Positions 59,244-64,000 of a stretch of DNA of 64,000 bases are shown piece after piece. How positions within the stretch are numbered: position 1 is the stretch's first letter; the number at the start of each line of letters is the position of its first letter. Where the stretch lies: the NCBI GenBank assembly GCA_034933685.1, contig JAYFNB010000033.1:1-64000 (forward strand), in the 5' to 3' direction. Origin of the DNA: UBA8514 sp034933685 (lineage in GTDB: Bacteria > Bacillota > Clostridia > Lachnospirales > Anaerotignaceae). The translations under genes were made by a program, and so were the position numbers. Under the pieces are notes generated by a model, which ran no database searches, was not told the origin of the DNA, and worked only from the letters and a program-made list of their open reading frames with translations.

Positions 59244-59246
59244 AAT

Positions 59247-59804
59247 ATGAACTCTATTGATTTAATGGTACAAGAACACGAGAATATTCTTAAACTTGTA
59301 ACAGTTATGCGTAATGCATGTTGCCGTGCGCTAGAGGGTGCATCCGTGGAAGTGGACGATTTTAGGGATATGATTACTTTTGCCAGGACCTATGCAGACA
59401 AACATCATCATGGAAAAGAGGAACAGATTTTATTCAGAGAGATGATGGAACGTATGGGCCCTACGGGTGTAAATCTTATTCAACATGGTATGTATGTTGA
59501 GCATGATATGGGAAGGTTTCATTTAGGTGAGCTTGAACAAGCGTTAGAAAGATATGAAGCCACGCAAAATACGTCGGATAAATTAGAAATTTTGGTGAAT
59601 GCAGGTGCTTGGGCTAACCTTCTACAACGCCATATAGACAAAGAAGATAACGTGGTTTATACATTTGCTAGTCGAAACCTTGGCGATGATATTTTGCAAA
59701 ATATCGACAAGGAGGTTGAGCGTTTTGAAAAGCAGGCAGAGGAAGAAGGCTTTCAGGAAACAGCTTTGCAATTGCTGAAAAAACTTACTGAAAAGTATTG
59801 TTAA
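59247..59804 (+). CDS. Hemerythrin domain protein
   Basis: A 185-residue four-helix hemerythrin-like protein. Diiron ligands are seen as His in VQEHENIL, HHHGKEEQILF (His and Glu), GMYVEHDMGR (His pair) and QRHIDKEDNVVY (His and Asp). Such proteins bind O2 or NO, or repair Fe-S centres (as YtfE/RIC). The gene is four bases after the unknown protein gene and completes the nitrosative-stress operon. Confidence 0.9.
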   Translation: MNSIDLMVQEHENILKLVTVMRNACCRALEGASVEVDDFRDMITFARTYADKHHHGKEEQILFREMMERMGPTGVNLIQHGMYVEHDMGRFHLGELEQALERYEATQNTSDKLEILVNAGAWANLLQRHIDKEDNVVYTFASRNLGDDILQNIDKEVERFEKQAEEEGFQETALQLLKKLTEKYC

Positions 59805-60003
59805 TGAAAAAAGTAAGGAGAAAGGTTTCTAATAATTAAAATTATCTCTCAAATTTTGAATTCATTTTTGTTTATCACTAATTTATGGTACAATCAAAAT
59901 ATAGTAAATTAATTGTATTTTATGATTGATTGTTGCTTTGTGGAAATGATTGCTAATTTTGAATTATTTATAAGATGAATTTAAATTTGGAAGGATAAGG
60001 AAT

Positions 60004-60909
60004 ATGGAATTAAAGCAACTGGAATTTTTTATGGCTGCCAGCAATTGTGGAAGTTTAAGCAAGGCAGCAGCTACACTGTATACAACACAACCGAATGTTA
60101 GCAAAGTGATTGGGGCTCTTGAAAAAGAGTTGGGAAGCCAATTATTTGAAAGAACCAGCAGAGGATTAAGACTTACTCCTTATGGAAAGTCCATATATGA
60201 ATATTCAGAAAATATTCTCAAAAATGCAAGTTTGATTACAAATGTTAAGCTGGTGGAAAAGCAAAAAAACTTTAGTATTTTCACCTATCCAAGCAATATT
60301 ATAGCATGGCTTTTGGTGGAAATGTTTGAGAAAAATCCTGAAATTACTATTGAACATCATCAAGGTACTGTAGAGGAAATAACAAACCATGTGGCGCATG
60401 GAATTTCGGAGCTAGGAATACTTTATGTTTCCAAAAAGCAGCTTACTCCATTTCGGCATATTATTTCACATAAAAAACTTGAGTTTGTGGAGCTTGGCAA
60501 AAGAGAGGCTTGCATTTATGTAGGGCCAAACAGTCCTTTATATTCCAAAGAATCTATTTCTGTGGAGGAATTGTCGGGGCTGCGCTTTGTAAGAGGTTTA
60601 AGTGACTTTTTCTCTATGGAACATAATTTAGAGCAGGTAAATGTAGGAACCGTAGGCTCAGAAAAACTTCATCCGGCTGTATACACCAACAGTGAACATT
60701 TTAAAATAAATTTACTTTTGAAGACAGATTTAGCTGAACTGGGCATCAACCTTAGCTATGCCAATTATCAACACTACGATATTAAAAATTTGTTAATTGA
60801 GGGAGAAGATGCCTATTTAACTTTGGGATATGTTATCGAAAAGGATCATGTTCTAACGGATACAGCCAAAGAACTAATTGAAAATTTAAAAGCCATTTTG
60901 AAGCCATAA
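60004..60909 (+). CDS. LysR family regulator
   Basis: A 301-residue LysR-type protein: winged helix MELKQLEFFMAASNCGSLSKAAATLYTTQPNVSKVIGALEKELG (in part) and a periplasmic-binding-protein-like effector domain. It is read in the same direction as the dehydratase-cyclodeaminase pair and is likely to activate it, sensing an amino acid or related acid. AAGGATAAGGA precedes the start. The 200 bases upstream (59805-60003) hold no ORF and only a weak promoter-like TTTGTT/TACAAT pair. Confidence 0.9.
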   Translation: MELKQLEFFMAASNCGSLSKAAATLYTTQPNVSKVIGALEKELGSQLFERTSRGLRLTPYGKSIYEYSENILKNASLITNVKLVEKQKNFSIFTYPSNIIAWLLVEMFEKNPEITIEHHQGTVEEITNHVAHGISELGILYVSKKQLTPFRHIISHKKLEFVELGKREACIYVGPNSPLYSKESISVEELSGLRFVRGLSDFFSMEHNLEQVNVGTVGSEKLHPAVYTNSEHFKINLLLKTDLAELGINLSYANYQHYDIKNLLIEGEDAYLTLGYVIEKDHVLTDTAKELIENLKAILKP

Positions 60910-60928
60910 CGATTCGTTATGGCTTTTT
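60901..60928 (+). terminator. Terminator overlapping the LysR stop codon
   Basis: AAGCCATAACG (60901-60911) pairs with CGTTATGGCTT (60915-60925), loop ATT, with a T5 run. The stem includes the last codons and stop of the LysR gene. Confidence 0.85.
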
Positions 60929-60944
60929 GTATATATTTCGATAA

Positions 60945-60973
60945 TTGTTATAAGTTTATTGTGGATATATAAT
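60945..60973 (+). promoter_or_regulatory. Promoter of the dehydratase-cyclodeaminase pair
   Basis: TTGTTA (60945-60950), 17-bp spacer, TATAAT (60968-60973). ATAATTGTTAT (60941-60951), a small dyad over the -35, could be part of the LysR site. Confidence 0.65.
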
Positions 60974-61082
60974 GATAGAAGAAGGAAGAGGAATATGCCT
61001 ATCCGTTTACAATAGTAACAGGATATACTATTAACCCAATCCATCTGGATTGATTTACAGATTAAGAAAGAGAGGAAATGTT

Positions 61083-62072
61083 ATGGAAAAAACCACAGTC
61101 ACATTACAGGATGTGCAGGAAGCCGCAGAACGTATCCAGCCCTATGTTCGCCGTACACCTTTACTAAGAGAAAAAAACATGGATAAGAGGTTAGGGTGTG
61201 AAGTTTATTTAAAGCCAGAGATGCTTCAGATAACTGGTGCCTTTAAGCTCAGAGGAGCACTGAGCAAGATTTTGTCTTTGACACCAGACCAACTTAAAAA
61301 TGGAATTATTACTAGTTCCTCTGGTAATCACGCCCAAGCCTGTGCCTACGCAGGAGAACTTCTAGGTGTACATACCACAGTGGTCATTCCTGAGGACGCA
61401 CCGTCTATAAAAATTGAGAACGCCAAGGCAATGGGAGCAGAGGTGATTGTGTGGCACCGTAACTATGACCAGCGTTGGAAGAAAGTTCGAGAAGAAGTTG
61501 CAGAACATGGTTACACCATAATACATCCATATGAGGACTATACTGTTATGGCAGGTCAGGGCACTATTGCCTTGGAAATTATGGAAGAACTTCCTTCTGT
61601 AGACACCGTGCTGGTACCTATAGGCGGTGGAGGACTGATTTCTGGCATTTCTACATTTTTGAAAGAGTCAAAATCAAATGTGCGAGTAGTTGGTGTTCAG
61701 GCAGCTACCAGTTGTGCTTTCTACGTTAGTCGGCAGAATGGAAGTCCATCTGAAGTGCCTATTTTGCCCACGGTGGCAGATGGTCTTTCATGCCGTAGAC
61801 CAGGTGAAAACACGTATCCAATTGTGGAGAAGTATGTGGATGAAATAGTTATAGTAGAGGAAGAGGACATAAAGGAAGCAGTTAGATTTTTGGCACGCCA
61901 AGCCAAGTTGGTAGCTGAACCTTCTGCTTGTGTAGGCATTGCTGCACTAATGTCTGGTAAGGTAAAAACTAGACCTGATGAGAAAGTATGCTCGGTTTTG
62001 ACCTCAGGTAACTGGGACATTGACATGATTGGAAAGATTTTTAACAACGAGCCAGTTGAAGGTGTTTTATAA
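61083..62072 (+). CDS. Threonine/serine dehydratase-like PLP enzyme (EutB-like)
   Basis: A 329-residue fold-type II PLP enzyme. PLP Lys55 is in TGAFKLRGA, the phosphate/carboxylate loop is SSSGNHAQA, and the Gly-rich loop is PIGGGGLISG. It lacks the C-terminal ACT domain of biosynthetic IlvA. Pairs of such enzymes with ornithine-cyclodeaminase-like proteins occur in ectoine and hydroxyproline use (EutB/EutC), so the substrate may be a hydroxy amino acid or a 2,3-diamino acid. ATG 61083 is the start of the conserved MEKTTVTLQDV. Its last 22 residues are nearly repeated in the relic at 43786. Confidence 0.85.
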   Translation: MEKTTVTLQDVQEAAERIQPYVRRTPLLREKNMDKRLGCEVYLKPEMLQITGAFKLRGALSKILSLTPDQLKNGIITSSSGNHAQACAYAGELLGVHTTVVIPEDAPSIKIENAKAMGAEVIVWHRNYDQRWKKVREEVAEHGYTIIHPYEDYTVMAGQGTIALEIMEELPSVDTVLVPIGGGGLISGISTFLKESKSNVRVVGVQAATSCAFYVSRQNGSPSEVPILPTVADGLSCRRPGENTYPIVEKYVDEIVIVEEEDIKEAVRFLARQAKLVAEPSACVGIAALMSGKVKTRPDEKVCSVLTSGNWDIDMIGKIFNNEPVEGVL

Positions 62073-62107
62073 GATAAGTATATATTATGTGTAAGGAGAG
62101 TACATAA

Positions 62108-63100
62108 ATGAAGACTTTATTATTGAACAAAGATGAGGTAGGCAGCCTTATTGATTTAGACGCAGTTATTGCAGCAGTGGAGGAAGGATATAAATCCTTT
62201 AACAGCGGATTAGTTGTTCAGCCTGATTTTATGGCTGTAGAATTACCGGGTACACATAAAGGCATTGATTTTAAATGTGGTCTTGATATGGGCGGCGGAT
62301 ACATCACCATTAAGTCATCCTCTGGAGGATATGACGATAATCCCAAACTGGGTTTGCCTATTGGTATGAACACCGTGCTGCTGTTGGATGCGAAGACCAG
62401 TGCACTGAAATGTATTATGGATGGCACTTGGATTACTGGTTGCCGCACAGGCGCTGCTGGAGCAATATCGGTGAGATACCTAGCACGTGCTGATGCAGAA
62501 AAACTGTGTATTATAGGGGCAGGGAAACAGGCAAGAAGACAACTGCTTGCCATTATGCGTGTGCGAAAGCTAACAGAGGTTAGAGTATGGGATGCTTCTC
62601 CAAAATATTTGGATACTTATGTTCAGGAAATATCACATGAAACTGGATTAAATATTATTAAATGCGCAAAAGCTGAGGATGCAGTGCGAGGTGCAGATAT
62701 TGTAGTTACAACTACCCGTGGGCGAAGTGGCCCTATAGTAAAGAAAGAATGGATTCAACCAGGTACTCATATTGTGGCTATTGGTGCAGATATGCCAGAT
62801 AAACAGGAACTGTGTGCCGATGTTTTTAAAGGCGCAAAAGTCGTTAACGACTCAGTTGACTTGTGCGTAAAAAGTGGAGAAACCCATAATGCTGTAGAGG
62901 CTGTTGTTATTGGCAAGGAAGATATTTATGCTGAGATAGGCGAAATTATTTTAGGCAAGAAGATAGGTCGTGAGAATTCGGAAGAGGTAACAATTTTTGA
63001 TACGGTAGGTATGGCAATTCAGGACAACGTTACTGCTGCAATGCTTTACAAAAATGCCTTGAAGAAGGGGATTGGAACTTGGTACGAATTTTTTAAATAA
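62108..63100 (+). CDS. Ornithine cyclodeaminase / mu-crystallin family protein (EutC-like)
   Basis: A 330-residue NAD(P)-dependent enzyme. Substrate side: FKCGLDMGGGYITIKSS; catalytic Asp region with RTGAAGAISVRYLA; nucleotide loop IGAGKQARRQL; VVTTTRGRSGP and HIVAIGADMPDKQEL. Members deaminate ornithine to proline or reduce cyclic imines (pyrroline-2-carboxylate) to amino acids. It is 35 bases after the dehydratase gene and would act on the imino or keto acid which that enzyme makes. Confidence 0.87.
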   Translation: MKTLLLNKDEVGSLIDLDAVIAAVEEGYKSFNSGLVVQPDFMAVELPGTHKGIDFKCGLDMGGGYITIKSSSGGYDDNPKLGLPIGMNTVLLLDAKTSALKCIMDGTWITGCRTGAAGAISVRYLARADAEKLCIIGAGKQARRQLLAIMRVRKLTEVRVWDASPKYLDTYVQEISHETGLNIIKCAKAEDAVRGADIVVTTTRGRSGPIVKKEWIQPGTHIVAIGADMPDKQELCADVFKGAKVVNDSVDLCVKSGETHNAVEAVVIGKEDIYAEIGEIILGKKIGRENSEEVTIFDTVGMAIQDNVTAAMLYKNALKKGIGTWYEFFK

Positions 63101-63120
63101 GAAAAGAACAATAAATTAAA

Positions 63121-63166
63121 GCGGATACCAGCGGTTCTTTTAGTTAACTGTAGGTGTCCGTTTTTT
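63121..63166 (+). terminator. Terminator of the dehydratase-cyclodeaminase operon
   Basis: CGGATACC (63122-63129) pairs with GGTGTCCG (63153-63160), one T-G pair, followed by six T. Confidence 0.8.
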
Positions 63167-63243
63167 ATATAGTTATTATTCAAAAAAAATTTGAAGAATA
63201 AAATAAAGCTTATTTCTTTATAATTTAGTAGAACTGTTTTATG

Positions 63244-63537
63244 TTGACAAATTATGTATAAAGTGATACTTTAGTGTTCAAATAGGTGTTATTAAGGAAG
63301 TCAAGAATAACTGGAAGTAAAACATTGATAAGTATATAAAAATTCGCTTTTGAAACTTGAATTTAATAAGAGGAACTGAAAAGTACTACAGAATTAATAA
63401 GATTTCTTATGACAAGTTGCGGATAGTATATGGAAATTAAGGTAAAATATAAGACAAGATTGCGATAAAAGATAATTCATTAAAGCAACCAAAGTATGAA
63501 AGCGATTATACCTAATAAGTATAGTCGCTTTTTTTAA
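63244..63537 (+). ncRNA. Candidate small transcript: promoter and terminator without ORF
   Basis: TTGACA (63244-63249), 17-bp spacer and TACTTT (63267-63272) preceded by TG (extended -10) form a promoter. About 230 bases later AAGCGATTATAC (63500-63511) pairs with GTATAGTCGCTT (63519-63530), one T-G pair, followed by seven T. Between them I find no ORF with a ribosome site and no family-like translation. A small RNA of about 255 bases is one reading; remains of a lost gene is another. Confidence 0.4.
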
Positions 63538-63685
63538 ATTATTCCGTTTTTAGTATGGTTGAGTAAGCAAATTTTAATTAGTTAAGATACGATGTTGTTG
63601 ATTTTGTATGATAATTATCAAATTATTGTTATTGCATAGAATTTTATCTTTTACACAAAATAGGGGAAGAAAAGGAGAGCACCAT

Positions 63686-64000
63686 ATGAAAAAAATCAAA
63701 TCACTTTTGTTAATTATGGCTTTAACCGCAATATGGATGCTAGTAGGCTGCTCTAATAATAAAGACGGCTCTTTACAGGATAATGGTCAATCACTACCAA
63801 AAAATGAAGAACAGAATTCTAATATTAAAGAGTCGGATTTAAAGCTAAGTGACTTTTTTCCTCTTGAGTTGGGATACACATGGGAATATGAAGGAGAGGG
63901 AAATGAATACGCATCATTTAACAGGAAAGTTGTTTTTTCCAACAATAATCTTCATCAAATACGTGAGGATAATGGTGGTACTGTCACTGCTTCAGTTTAT
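63686..64000 (+). CDS. Lipoprotein, truncated by the end of the window
   Basis: The frame opens at ATG 63686 behind AAAGGAGAG and stays open for 105 codons to the window edge. Signal peptide MKKIKSLLLIMALTAIWML, lipobox LVGC, an Asn/Ser/Glu-rich linker, then FPLELGYTWEYEGEGNEYAS. The FPL-x-x-G-x-x-W-x-Y block is often the start of a domain in secreted clostridial lipoproteins. The rest lies outside, so no function is given. Confidence 0.8.
   Translation, partial: MKKIKSLLLIMALTAIWMLVGCSNNKDGSLQDNGQSLPKNEEQNSNIKESDLKLSDFFPLELGYTWEYEGEGNEYASFNRKVVFSNNNLHQIREDNGGTVTASVY

Noticed and set aside
1..64000. CRISPR arrays, tRNA or rRNA genes, prophage or intact insertion sequences
   Set aside because: I saw no regularly spaced repeats, no tRNA-like CCA/TΨC pattern, no rRNA-like stretch, and no transposase, integrase or phage structural proteins.

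Overview
This window is AT-rich DNA with Clostridia-like signals: strong AGGAGG ribosome sites, frequent TTG/GTG starts, hairpin-plus-T terminators, Spo/LytTR/PucR-style regulation, and anaerobic enzymes (hybrid cluster protein, Etf/acyl-CoA dehydrogenase, LarE, ferredoxin, TRAP uptake). It fits an anaerobic, amino- and organic-acid-using member of the Bacillota (Clostridia, perhaps Lachnospirales); I cannot name the species. No rRNA, tRNA, CRISPR array, phage or intact insertion sequence is visible. Several genes are broken (tcdA, a nifB-like gene, a PrpR_N regulator, a threonine-dehydrogenase-like gene, a DUF2207 gene, a threonine-dehydratase-like tail), which suggests ongoing local gene decay.

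Layout. 0-4.6 kb: tcdA pseudogene, an SGNH hydrolase behind a Cys-containing mini-ORF, then a sulfur locus: promoter, 46-residue peptide with 11 Met and 7 Cys, intrinsic terminator, a YezD-like small protein and O-acetylhomoserine sulfhydrylase. This looks like a leader-peptide attenuation system. 4.7-9.5 kb: AhpD-like protein, LarE, Rrf2 regulator, a SAF-domain oxidoreductase, and a scar joining two dead genes. 9.6-15.8 kb: choloylglycine-hydrolase-family enzyme; an operon of DUF1847, a nitrate/sulfonate-type ABC importer and an enolase-superfamily dehydratase. 16-24.5 kb: a sigma-54 promoter with three upstream dyads drives crotonase, GntP-type permease, type III CoA-transferase, acyl-CoA dehydrogenase and EtfBA, followed by a PAS-AAA-Fis activator; the gene set resembles cai/fix carnitine reduction but with another transporter. 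24.9-32.5 kb: a LytTR two-component pair facing a secreted multidomain protein; the same direct-repeat box recurs before a lipoprotein gene; LemA, DUF2207 (broken) and a zinc-ribbon/SHOCT protein follow. 32.9-43.4 kb: a sugar-acid-type locus (IlvD/Edd dehydratase, HpcH/HpaI aldolase, 2-hydroxyacid dehydrogenase, GntR regulator, aldehyde dehydrogenase, aldo-keto reductase, TRAP importer, HIT protein). 44-53.6 kb: a PucR-led locus with two M20 enzymes, a CE4/PuuE-like deacetylase, a second TRAP importer, a flavoprotein and an iron-type alcohol dehydrogenase. 53.7-59.8 kb: diguanylate cyclase facing a Crp/Fnr regulator, then a nitrosative-stress operon (ferredoxin, cupin, Hcp-DUF1858 fusion, unknown protein, hemerythrin). 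60-63.1 kb: LysR regulator with a threonine-dehydratase-like and an ornithine-cyclodeaminase-like enzyme. The window ends in a truncated lipoprotein gene that follows an orphan promoter-terminator unit.

The most interesting signals are the Met/Cys-rich leader peptide with its attenuator, the sigma-54/UAS architecture, the LytTR two-promoter regulon, an M20 enzyme that has lost two active-site residues beside an intact one, and mutually exclusive RNA hairpins inside a TRAP operon.
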